In this document: in pieces, positions 1 to 6,033 of the stretch
Position numbering within the stretch: the first letter of the stretch is position 1
How the letters are laid out: every line of letters begins with the position of its first letter
Source: JAKAIY01 sp036258195
GTDB taxonomy: Bacteria; Chloroflexota; Ktedonobacteria; Ktedonobacterales; JADMIN01
Reading direction: 5' to 3'
NCBI GenBank assembly: GCA_036258195.1
Contig: DATAED010000277.1
Span: 1-7,304, forward strand
Length of the DNA: 7,304 nucleotides
The notes under the pieces: generated by a model
Told to the model about the DNA's origin: nothing
The model's input: the letters and a program-made list of their open reading frames with translations, nothing else
Database searches by the model: none
Made by a program: the position numbers and the translations under genes

Positions 1-2
1 TG

Positions 3-910
3 GGCAGACGTGGGCGCGCAGATGGCACGGCGGCGGCGGCGCGGCTGGTGGGCGGCTCCCACGGCTACTATGGCACGGCGATCCCACCACAGGCCACCGC
101 CGTCCTCGACACCAGCGCGTATGGCGGCTACTATCCGACGCTGACGCTGACCAGCAGTGGCTGGAATGTGCGCGCCTTCTCAGCGGCGCCCAGCGACACC
201 CTGGGCAGCTATCACCTGCTCTCGCGCTTCTGGACGGCGCAGGCGAGCGGCAACCTGCCCAATGTGCAGAGCCGCGTCGTGACGCAGCAGCGCAAAGAGG
301 CGTGGTGGGGCGAGGCGACGCAGACGGATCAGCTGGGGGCGGGCTTCACGCCGTTTGTCGCGCCACTCTCCGCCTCCTCCACCTGGACGCTGGCCGACGC
401 CGGGCAGGTCAGCATCCCACCGCTACCCTCTGGCGCGCTGACCGATCTGACGCAGCACTATGTCACGCCGAGGCCGCAGTGGGTCGACAACACCGGCGGC
501 GGGGCGACGGCGCGCTGCAATGCGCAGCTGCTGCTGCCGATCGACGGGTCGCTGGTGATGGGCCTGCTCAACAATCCCAGCAATGCGCCGTTCAGCGTCA
601 GCAACCAGTGGCTATGGGTCTATCACGATGGGCTGCTGCTGAATCGATCCGCCGTCGGCGATGCGGCCGCCTCCACCTACTCGCTGGAGTCCTCCCCGCT
701 GCCCCATCCACAGGTGGCAGGTGGTGGGCCAGGGACGGCGACCACGGGGGTGATCAACGTCAACAGTGGGGCCGACCCAGCGCTCATCCTCGACCCGACG
801 CTCTCACTGGCGTCAATCAGCTGGCGGGGGTGGTGACGGACAACGCTGGAGCCGTGCTGCCGCTGCACGTCGAGGTGGTGTACAGCCCGCTGTACCTCTA
901 TCCGAGGTAA
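3..910 (+). pseudogene. Beta-rich protein of unknown function, 5'-truncated by the window edge and frameshifted near its 3' end
   Basis: The frame beginning at base 3 is open to the window edge, so the true start probably lies outside; a GTG at 48 is only an internal candidate. It reads to a TGA at 834-836 with strongly GC-rich third positions. The protein is rich in G, S, T, L and aromatic residues, has few charges, and has the alternating polar/hydrophobic texture of beta structure (for example NQWLWVYHDGLLLNRS). There is no signal peptide or catalytic motif in the visible part. From about 836 the coding signal jumps to the -1 frame: bases 836-910 there have GC-rich third positions at nearly every codon and encode a plausible hydrophobic tail (VVTDNAGAVLPLHVEVVY, then SPLYLYPR) ending at TAA 908-910. 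One missing base explains this, and the G5 run at 826-830 is the likeliest place. Tail-fibre-like or surface proteins have this texture, but I do not recognise a family. If the shift is not real, the gene ends at 836. Confidence 0.6.
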
Positions 911-912
911 CT

Positions 913-1026
913 TCACAGCGCGTTGTCCCAGCGCCTCAAGGCCGCCTCCAGCAATCGGCCAAGCTCGTCACCAGTAAACAGTCGTTGCACGGCCTCGCTG
1001 TCTAGGGTAAGCTGGTACTGCGTCAT
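913..1026 (-). pseudogene. IS256/Mutator-family transposase, N-terminal remnant (37 codons)
   Basis: On the minus strand an ATG at 1026 opens a 37-residue frame ending in TGA at 913-915. It begins MTQYQLTLDSEAV and continues through RLF and RLLEA. From memory this is the standard N-terminus of IS256-family transposases of Chloroflexota and related bacteria; those proteins run to about 400 residues and carry a DDE catalytic domain. Here the match stops after LLEA (about residue 29), the last residues ALRRWDNAL are unrelated, and a stop follows. The catalytic domain is therefore missing and no transposition activity is expected. A purine-rich ribosome binding site (AGAGAGGAC) lies just before the ATG. 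The remnant ends about 3 bases from the apparent end of the plus-strand gene to its left, which suggests a deletion joined them. An unrelated small ORF is the alternative. Confidence 0.62.
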
Positions 1027-1032
1027 GGCCGT

Positions 1033-1083
1033 CCTCTCTGGTGAGAGCTGTTTTGTCGTGAAACAACCAGTCTACCAGAGAGG
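1033..1083. repeat. Inverted repeat (10-bp perfect stem) covering the transposase ribosome binding site
   Basis: Bases 1033-1042 (CCTCTCTGGT) are exactly complementary to 1074-1083 (ACCAGAGAGG), with 31 bases between them. A smaller nested pairing, TGTTT at 1049-1053 with AAACA at 1061-1065, is possible inside. In the minus-strand transcript the 3' arm contains the AGAGAGG Shine-Dalgarno of the transposase remnant that starts at 1026. Folding would hide that site. Several insertion sequences use such hairpins to block translation from read-through transcripts; applying that here is inference. Confidence 0.55.
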
Positions 1084-1111
1084 GCCGCCTTCCCTTATCA
1101 CCGCTCCCCGA

Positions 1112-1136
1112 ATGTACAGATACTACCGGACTCGTT
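1112..1136 (-). repeat. Possible IS256-type terminal end of the degraded element
   Basis: On the minus strand this segment reads GAGTCCGGTAGTATCTGTAC and continues ATTCG. It lies about 90-110 bases before the transposase start, where an IS256-family terminal inverted repeat is expected. By eye it shares spaced bases (AGTCCG, then AT and TGTA) with the IS256 end as I remember it. No opposite end can be seen in the window, so no inverted partner or target duplication supports the call. Confidence 0.25.
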
Positions 1137-1175
1137 ACAGAACTGCGGGAGAGAGGCGAACGACGAGTCTAATGG

Positions 1176-1751
1176 CTACTCATAGTACAGGAGGACCTGC
1201 GTCACCTTATCGTCTCCATTGAACATGGAGTTGCCACTGTTATAGGTAGTACAGCTCGCAAAGGTGAATTGGTGGCCAGTTCCCTGGGCATACGGCGGCT
1301 CGTACGCCATGACCCACCCATGTGCGCACCAGGTGTCACTATTGAACTTGAGGGATCGAACTTGGGTTACCTGATACAGCGCATTGCTCAACCCCGTGTA
1401 TTCGTAGTCGTAAGCACACTGAGGGCCGAAGCAGCTGCCAGTATTAAAGCAATACGCACCATTGTACATGGTGTCAATTTCGAGTTGGTCATCCGTCGAG
1501 CAGCGGTCCTCAGTGATGGAATATGGTTCCTGCGATGTGCCTTGTTTGAGGCAGCGGATTGTAGGCGCTTGATTATGGCGCAGCGTAATCTCGTGCACTG
1601 CACAGCTTGACGCAGCAGCCGTGGTGTTTGCTGCAGCATGGGCAGGGATAGCCTGGAGGCTTCCAAGCATCATGGCAGTCAGCAGTAACATGACGCTGGC
1701 GCTGGCGTGGAGCGCCGTCTTGATCTGACGAGTGACCTGCGGAGGACGCAT
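1176..1751 (-). CDS. Secreted cysteine-rich protein, possible beta/gamma-crystallin-like (protease-inhibitor-type) domain
   Basis: I chose the ATG at 1751 (191 residues) because AGGTGG lies 4 bases upstream; an in-frame GTG at 1772 sits inside a tandem repeat and has a poorer site. The first 39 residues form a signal peptide: a basic start (MRPPQVTRQIK), a hydrophobic core (VMLLLTAMMLG), and a cleavage site after AHA. The mature part is about 152 residues with eight cysteines (50, 67, 84, 101, 107, 112, 142, 167), enough for four disulfides, and no membrane segment. The C-terminus (about 146-187) resembles a Greek-key motif: Y-x3-Y-x2-G, then FTF, then FNGDDKVTQV, close to the FNDxxSS signature of beta/gamma-crystallin and I36-type inhibitor folds. 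A second VTQVRS copy occurs at 128-133. The fold is an inference from spacing alone and the function is unknown. The gene diverges from the large regulator, and tandem repeats fill its leader. Confidence 0.72.
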   Translation of the reverse strand: MRPPQVTRQIKTALHASASVMLLLTAMMLGSLQAIPAHAAANTTAAASSCAVHEITLRHNQAPTIRCLKQGTSQEPYSITEDRCSTDDQLEIDTMYNGAYCFNTGSCFGPQCAYDYEYTGLSNALYQVTQVRSLKFNSDTWCAHGWVMAYEPPYAQGTGHQFTFASCTTYNSGNSMFNGDDKVTQVLLYYE

Positions 1752-1764
1752 CAATCCACCTGCT

Positions 1765-1805
1765 ACTTTCACGTTCGACTTTCACGTTCGACTTTCACGT
1801 TCGAC
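1765..1805. repeat. Tandem array: three copies of a 13-bp unit (ACTTTCACGTTCG)
   Basis: The identical 13-base unit occurs at 1765-1777, 1778-1790 and 1791-1803, followed by AC of a fourth copy. On the minus strand the unit reads CGAACGTGAAAGT, and the array lies 14-54 bases upstream of the start codon of the secreted-protein gene, immediately before its ribosome binding site. It is therefore probably in the transcribed leader. The unit is not a multiple of three, so it does not encode a repeated peptide. It could be an iterated DNA operator, an RNA-protein binding site, or plain slippage. Confidence 0.9.
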
Positions 1806-1840
1806 GCAACTCAGCACGCCACACGACCTCAATCCGATAC

Positions 1841-1884
1841 GCCTATGGCTAGGCCTATGGCTAGGCCTATGGCTAGGCCTGTGG
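1841..1884. repeat. Tandem array: 3.6 copies of a 12-bp unit (GCCTATGGCTAG) with palindromic junctions
   Basis: Exact copies occur at 1841-1852, 1853-1864 and 1865-1876, then an 8-base partial copy with one change (GCCTGTGG). Each junction forms the 8-base palindrome TAGGCCTA, at 1850-1857 and 1862-1869, with a degenerate third (TAGGCCTG) at 1874-1881. Symmetric sites 12 bases apart lie on a similar face of the helix, as expected for cooperative binding by a dimeric regulator. The array is about 80 bases upstream of the likely -35 box of the regulator gene. The operator role is inference. Confidence 0.9.
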
Positions 1885-1962
1885 CGCACAAAATCAGTCG
1901 CGCCGCCGTCATCTCGTAAGATAGAAGCAAGCGCCAGGCAAACGCTACGAAAAATGCGCAAC

Positions 1963-1990
1963 TTGACACGGAAAAATTGTTGGCGAAATT
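1963..1990 (+). promoter_or_regulatory. Candidate sigma-70-type promoter of the large regulator
   Basis: A perfect TTGACA box at 1963-1968 is followed after 16 bases by a weak -10 match (GAAATT, 1985-1990, three of six consensus positions). It ends about 50 bases before the ATG of the regulator gene and lies downstream of both tandem arrays, where a promoter would be expected. The weak -10 suggests activator dependence or a false match. Confidence 0.3.
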
Positions 1991-2039
1991 GCGTGTCCGC
2001 TTGGTTGGTGTGCGTGAGCGGAGACAAGGAGATCAGGCG

Positions 2040-4754
2040 ATGAGCGCTCAGACCCCTAGCCTCGGTGTGATGTTGCGGCGGTTGCGCCACGCGGCGGGGT
2101 TATCGCAGATGGAGCTAGCGGAGCGTGCAGGCGTTAGCATGCGGACCGTGAGCAATATCGAGAACGATACGCCGCATACTCCCCGACGTGACACCGTGGA
2201 GCGGCTCGCAGATGCGCTCAATCTTGCGCCGAGGGAGGTGGCGGAGCTGCTCGCCGTCGCTTCCGTCGCTTCACATGCCCCTGCGCAAGAGATCGCCACT
2301 CCTCCAGACGTCACGCGGGCGGCGGCGCTGCTGCCGTTTTTGCCGCTACCGCTGCTAGGGCGCGAACGGGAGATGGCGGCGCTCACGCAATCGTTACAGC
2401 GCACCACTGGCAACCGTGGCAGTCTCTGCACGCTGACGGGGCCTGCGGGTGTGGGCAAGACGTGCCTGGCACAGGCGGTGGCGCATGCTGTCCAGCAGAC
2501 GTATCGAGACGGCGCGGTGTTTGTTTCGCTGGCCGCGCTCGATGACCCACGACGTGTAGCGCAAGCCATTCTCCACGCATTGCACGTTCAGGCCACTAAT
2601 ACCCAGGCCGAGGACGAGACGCTTATCACGGCGCTCGACGGGAAACAACTCCTCCTGCTCCTCGACAACTTCGAGCATCTCATCCAGGCTGCGCCGCTGG
2701 TGGCGCGGCTGCTGGCCGCCTGTCCGCAGCTCACCACGCTGGTGACGAGTCGTGTCGCCTTGCGCATACGGGGAGAGCAGGAGTTCGTCGTCGGGCCGTT
2801 GGCGTTGCCACAGCCAGCGGATATCGCGGAGCCAAAGCGGCTGGCTCGGGTTCCCGCTGTGGCGCTGTTGGTTCAGTCCTCGCAGGCGCTGGTTCCTGAT
2901 TTCCAGATTACCGAGGCCAATGCGCCTGCCATCGCCGAACTCTGTGAGCGGCTGGATGGACTGCCGCTGGCGCTGGAGCTGGTCGCTGGACGGCTGCGGC
3001 TTTTCTCGCCGCAAGCGCTGCTCCAGCGCCTAGGTGACCAAATCAAGCTCGTCGCCGGGAGAGCGGCGGATCGCCCGCAGCGGCAGCAGACGCTACGCTC
3101 AGCGTTGGCCTGGAGCTACGACCTGCTGCCAGCGGACGCGCAACAGCTTTTCCGCTGGTTGTCGGTTTTCCGCGATGGCGGGGCGCTCTCGGCAGTTGAA
3201 GAGGTCTGTAGCGCGATCCTTGACGCCGCAGGCGACGCGACGGTCGCCGAGTTGGTTGAGACACTCCTGGAGCAGCACGTCATCGTGTCCAAGCCTGCCG
3301 ACGACCCGCGCATCGGCATGTTGCACACGATCCAAGCGTTTGCGCGCGAGAAGTTGGCTGCATCAGGCGAGGGCGAGGACGCCGCGCGCGCACACACCAC
3401 GTACTATCTGGCGCTAGTGGAGCGCGCGTGGAGCTACCTGACTGGGCCTGACCAGGCGCGCTGGCTAGATCTTCTCAGCCACGAACAGGCGAATTGGCGC
3501 ACCGCACTCAGGTGGACGATCCAGGCTCGTGAACTGGAGTTGGGGCTGCGCCTGGCTGGAGCCTTAGGGCAGTATTGGTATATGCGTGGGCCAACACGCG
3601 ATGGCCTGAGCTGGCTGGAAGAATTGTTGCGCCTGAGTGATCCTATGTTGAGCGTCGACCCTCCTGATCAAAACCTGGCAGCGTTGACTTCAGGTCGCAT
3701 GCTCGCCTTCTATGAAGCGGGAAAGCTTGCTGTCACGCAGGGCGCTTATCATCAGGCGCAAATGTGGTTAGAGTCGAGTGCAGCATTAGCCGAATCGCTC
3801 GGTGACGCCCCTGCTCGCAATAGAGCCGTGAGTGGGCTCGGCATCATCGCGCACACGCGTGGTGATTTCCCTCGCGCGGCGACCCTCTTTGCTGAAAATG
3901 TGCAGTTTGCGCGTCAAACGAGGAATCAGCACCTGAAGGTGATCGCGCTCAATAATCTTGGGATGGTCGAATATTTCCTAGGTTGTTATGACGCGGCGCG
4001 CGCGACCCTCGAAGAATGCGTGCATCTGAACCGTCTAGCTGACGATACAACAGGTGTGGCGCTCGCATTGGCGAATCTTGCTCTGGTGGTCGATGATCAG
4101 GGAGACCACGCGGGCGCAATGGCGCTCTGCCAGGAGTGTTACGCGTTGCTTGGTGAGTTGGGGGCGCAAACTGAGCAAGCGCGCACACAAACGAAAATGG
4201 CGTTCATTGCCTGCGCTGAAGGGAAGTATACGGACGCGAGTCAGCTTTGCGCCGTAAGCATGGTATGCGTGCAAGACGCAGGAGACCGAACCGCTATCGC
4301 GGATGTCCTCATCTGCCAGGGCAATATTTTGCTAGCTCAGGAGGCGCCTGCCGACGCCGTTGCCTGCTATGAGCGCAGTCTTGCGCTGACGGTGGAAATG
4401 GGGAAATGGCGTGGCATGACGGAAGCGCATGCGCATCTGGGAGACGCCAACCGTGACCTACGCCTTTGGCGGCAGGCGGCGCAGCACTATCTGTCCGCAT
4501 TGGCGCTGTACCGCAAACTGGGCATGCGGCGCGGACTAGCTCCGCTGCTCGAAGGTATTGCACTGCTGGCCTGTTTGCGAGGCCTACTGCGGCGCGCGCG
4601 CTGGATCATGGGGCAGGCGGAGCGGCTACGCGCCGAATTGGGCGTTGCGGCGAGCGCCTATGAGCAACGTGTCATCAAGCGCTCGCGGATGTTGATTGCG
4701 CAGGCGCAGGCAGAGCGCAACGGACACAGCGTCTCCTCATCATTTGACAGTTGA
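2040..4754 (+). CDS. Large STAND regulator: XRE helix-turn-helix, NB-ARC ATPase, TPR repeats
   Basis: The ATG at 2040 has AAGGAG 8 bases upstream (2026-2031) and gives 904 residues; an upstream in-frame TTG at 1977 lacks a site and overlaps the promoter. Residues 8-65 are an XRE/Cro helix-turn-helix (LSQMELAERAGVSMRTVSNIE). Residues 105-330 are an NB-ARC-type ATPase: P-loop GPAGVGKT at 134-141, Walker B LLLLLDNFE at 204-212, TSR at 236-238, GLPLAL at 317-322. The segment MLHTIQAFAREKL (428-440) matches the conserved end of the winged-helix region of AfsR/MalT-like ATPases. Residues about 550-870 are helical TPR-like repeats (for example LNNLGMVEYFLGCYDAARATLE). Known relatives bind ATP, sense a ligand or partner through the TPRs, oligomerise, and switch on transcription. 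This one has its DNA-binding domain at the N-terminus and no C-terminal LuxR domain. All nucleotide-binding motifs are intact. It diverges from the secreted-protein gene and may act on the shared gap; the signal is unknown. Confidence 0.92.
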   Translation: MSAQTPSLGVMLRRLRHAAGLSQMELAERAGVSMRTVSNIENDTPHTPRRDTVERLADALNLAPREVAELLAVASVASHAPAQEIATPPDVTRAAALLPFLPLPLLGREREMAALTQSLQRTTGNRGSLCTLTGPAGVGKTCLAQAVAHAVQQTYRDGAVFVSLAALDDPRRVAQAILHALHVQATNTQAEDETLITALDGKQLLLLLDNFEHLIQAAPLVARLLAACPQLTTLVTSRVALRIRGEQEFVVGPLALPQPADIAEPKRLARVPAVALLVQSSQALVPDFQITEANAPAIAELCERLDGLPLALELVAGRLRLFSPQALLQRLGDQIKLVAGRAADRPQRQQTLRSALAWSYDLLPADAQQLFRWLSVFRDGGALSAVEEVCSAILDAAGDATVAELVETLLEQHVIVSKPADDPRIGMLHTIQAFAREKLAASGEGEDAARAHTTYYLALVERAWSYLTGPDQARWLDLLSHEQANWRTALRWTIQARELELGLRLAGALGQYWYMRGPTRDGLSWLEELLRLSDPMLSVDPPDQNLAALTSGRMLAFYEAGKLAVTQGAYHQAQMWLESSAALAESLGDAPARNRAVSGLGIIAHTRGDFPRAATLFAENVQFARQTRNQHLKVIALNNLGMVEYFLGCYDAARATLEECVHLNRLADDTTGVALALANLALVVDDQGDHAGAMALCQECYALLGELGAQTEQARTQTKMAFIACAEGKYTDASQLCAVSMVCVQDAGDRTAIADVLICQGNILLAQEAPADAVACYERSLALTVEMGKWRGMTEAHAHLGDANRDLRLWRQAAQHYLSALALYRKLGMRRGLAPLLEGIALLACLRGLLRRARWIMGQAERLRAELGVAASAYEQRVIKRSRMLIAQAQAERNGHSVSSSFDS

Positions 4755-4766
4755 ATTTGTCGAGAA

Positions 4767-4812
4767 GACTTTCGCTTGCTCTGGGCTTCGGGCCAGAAAT
4801 AGTGCGAAAGTC
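4767..4812. terminator. Inverted repeat with nested UUCG hairpin downstream of the regulator
   Basis: GACTTTCGC (4767-4775) is exactly complementary to GCGAAAGTC (4804-4812). Inside, CTGG (4781-4784) pairs with CCAG (4793-4796) and closes on a C(UUCG)G tetraloop at 4786-4791 across one G-G mismatch. It starts 13 bases after the regulator stop, which fits a transcript end. There is no U-tract after either arm, so it is not a textbook intrinsic terminator. It could be an mRNA-stabilising end or a protein site. Confidence 0.45.
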
Positions 4813-4947
4813 CGCTCTCACTGATCACGCTTGTCGCTTGCCATCAAGCCTGAAAAATGAGATGAGCGCGGTACCTGCAATTGTAAAACTACACTATCAA
4901 GAAGCTATCCAACGACAGAACGACGGAGAAGGGAGATCCACAAGGCC

Positions 4948-5364
4948 ATGAGCGAGAAATCTGCGCCCTACCTGCATCTGGTGCGTCAGACGCCTTCGGG
5001 CGATAGTGATCAGAGCCACGATCAGAGCCAGCAGGGTGAGCAGGATGAGCCGAGCAGCCAGCAGGGCGCCTCCGACGATCAGCCGTCCAGTGAGCAGCCA
5101 TCGTCCGCTCCTGCGGCGCTCAATCAGCCCCTGCAGCAGGCCATCATGTATGCAGCGGTGAGCTGGGTCGCGCTGTGTGCGGAGCGCACGGTCTGCGCGG
5201 TAGACATCCAGCCCATTGCGCGGCGGCTTTACGAGGTCAGCGTCCACTACAGCGACGCTGTGACGGGTGGCGAGGCGCATGGCGAGGGGATCATCCTGCG
5301 GATCGCCCTCGCCATCGAACTGGGGGTGGTGTTGCGAACGCGCGTTGAGCCAGTCAGGCCGTAG
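4948..5364 (+). CDS. Small protein of unknown function with a disordered acidic Q/S-rich N-terminus
   Basis: The ATG at 4948 follows AAGGGAG (4929-4935, 12 bases away). The frame encodes 138 residues with mostly G/C third positions. Residues 12-60 are low complexity: S, Q, D, E and P make up most of it, without hydrophobic residues, so it is almost certainly disordered. Residues 60-138 look folded: a helix around QQAIMYAAVSWVALCAERTV and a second region GEGIILRIALAIELGVVL, which is too short and too interrupted by charges to be a confident membrane segment. There is no signal peptide. The antisense frame here gives apparent membrane helices that are merely the complement of the Q/S/D-rich codons. 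Its 3' end overlaps that of the minus-strand gene to the right by 11 bases. I do not recognise the family. Confidence 0.7.
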   Translation: MSEKSAPYLHLVRQTPSGDSDQSHDQSQQGEQDEPSSQQGASDDQPSSEQPSSAPAALNQPLQQAIMYAAVSWVALCAERTVCAVDIQPIARRLYEVSVHYSDAVTGGEAHGEGIILRIALAIELGVVLRTRVEPVRP

Positions 5365-5683
5365 CGACCGGAGCGCGTGCGATGCGTCGAATACGGGGTG
5401 TTCCCTCATCGCCAGCGCGCATCTCACGCCCTAATGCCTGCAAGCGTGTTGCAATCGCCCCAGCGTCGTAGGTTGCATGCCCCAGTTGGCTCAAGCCAGC
5501 CTGCATGGAGCATGCCGGGCGCCAGCTCCGGCGCGATCTGACGCATCACGCGACCCGTGCCAGGCTCGGCGAGGCGATAGGTAATGGGCTCGCCAGACGC
5601 CAGCTGCTCGTCAATCAGCAGCAGTAGATCGAGGTAATCCGTTCCAGTTGGGTACGCTCTCCCAGAGTGGGTCTCTGGTTCAT
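5354..5683 (-). pseudogene. Small gene of unknown function, broken by two compensating frame changes
   Basis: On the minus strand the ATG at 5683 has a good site (AGGGGCGGAG) just upstream and opens MNQRPTLGERTQLE. That frame hits a stop at 5615-5617, but the neighbouring frame continues with DYLDLLLLIDEQLASGEP, then ITYRLAEP and RVMRQIAPELAPGML, with about three quarters G/C at third positions. Around 5490-5515 the better reading returns to the first frame: GLSQLGHATYDAGAIATRLQ, then ALGREM, ending in TGA at 5354-5356. Start and stop are 330 bases apart, exactly 109 codons plus stop, so one lost and one gained base restore the frame. If the second change is not real, the middle frame stops at 5424-5426. 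A start at 5735 in the middle frame avoids the first shift but has no ribosome binding site. Helical, no signal peptide, no recognised family. The gene is a decayed copy, or intact with sequencing errors. Confidence 0.5.
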
Positions 5684-5740
5684 GGTCTCCGCCCCTCTTG
5701 TCTCTGTCCCTTTCGTGCTCGCCCACTGCATACAATAAGA

Positions 5741-5774
5741 CGCCCGCCTGGGGTAGGGAAACCTCAGGCGGGCG
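5741..5774 (-). terminator. Strong GC-rich stem-loop, minus-strand terminator or leader attenuator
   Basis: CGCCCGCCTGGGGT (5741-5754) pairs with ACCTCAGGCGGGCG (5761-5774): a 14-bp stem with one G-U pair and the 6-base loop AGGGAA. Read on the minus strand the stem is followed by UCUUAUUGU, a weak U-tract, while the plus-strand side has none; this favours leftward transcription. It sits 58 bases upstream of the minus-strand start at 5683, so it either ends a transcript arriving from the right or acts as an attenuator in that gene's leader. Confidence 0.6.
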
Positions 5775-6009
5775 CGGTCATCCACCCTGTTGGTTTGAAG
5801 CAGTGCAGCAAGGGTGGCTTCAGGCAAATTGCGCGGCGAGGCCGCTTGCCCTCCTGTGATGGGTCGCTCCTCTGCTTTCCCGCCAAGAATGAACACAACA
5901 GGTATGCTCCAGATCACCGAGGATGAAAACGTAGGAGCAGCCGCGATGTTACGGTCAAGTTCGTTTAGCGTCTCACGTCGGGCGCGACGCGGTGGCTGCG
6001 AGGAAGGAA

Positions 6010-6033
6010 CCCTCATGGAGGAAACCATGGGGG
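6010..6033 (+). repeat. Compact hairpin with start codons in both arms
   Basis: CCCTCATGG (6010-6018) pairs with CCATGGGGG (6025-6033) over nine pairs, one of them U-G, leaving the 6-base loop AGGAAA. ATG codons lie in both arms (6015 and 6027, same frame), and the loop itself looks like a Shine-Dalgarno for the second ATG. Confidence 0.45.

Noticed and set aside
302..830. Plus-strand frame starting at 302 as a gene of its own
   Set aside because: Before about 800 its product is arginine- and alanine-rich shadow sequence under the better frame; only its last part (after about 836) looks coding and is treated as the shifted end of the first gene.
1130..1169. Terminator for the secreted-protein gene (ACTCGT with ACGAGT)
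   Set aside because: Only six pairs with a 28-base loop and no U-tract on either side.
1765..1884. CRISPR-like array
   Set aside because: The units are 12-13 bases, directly adjacent and without spacers; this is simple tandem repetition.
1977..2039. TTG at 1977 as the start of the large regulator
   Set aside because: It has no ribosome binding site and lies within the likely promoter; ATG 2040 has AAGGAG at ideal spacing and begins a normal XRE domain.
1707..2090. Small ORFs across the gap that turn the 12-bp array into MARP or LWLG peptide repeats
   Set aside because: All three frames stay open only because of the array. There is no ribosome binding site, and the rest of the peptides is unstructured shadow sequence.
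4897..5427. Minus-strand frame with apparent membrane helices
   Set aside because: The helices are the complement of the Q/S/D-rich codons of the plus-strand gene, and the remainder is arginine- and histidine-rich shadow.
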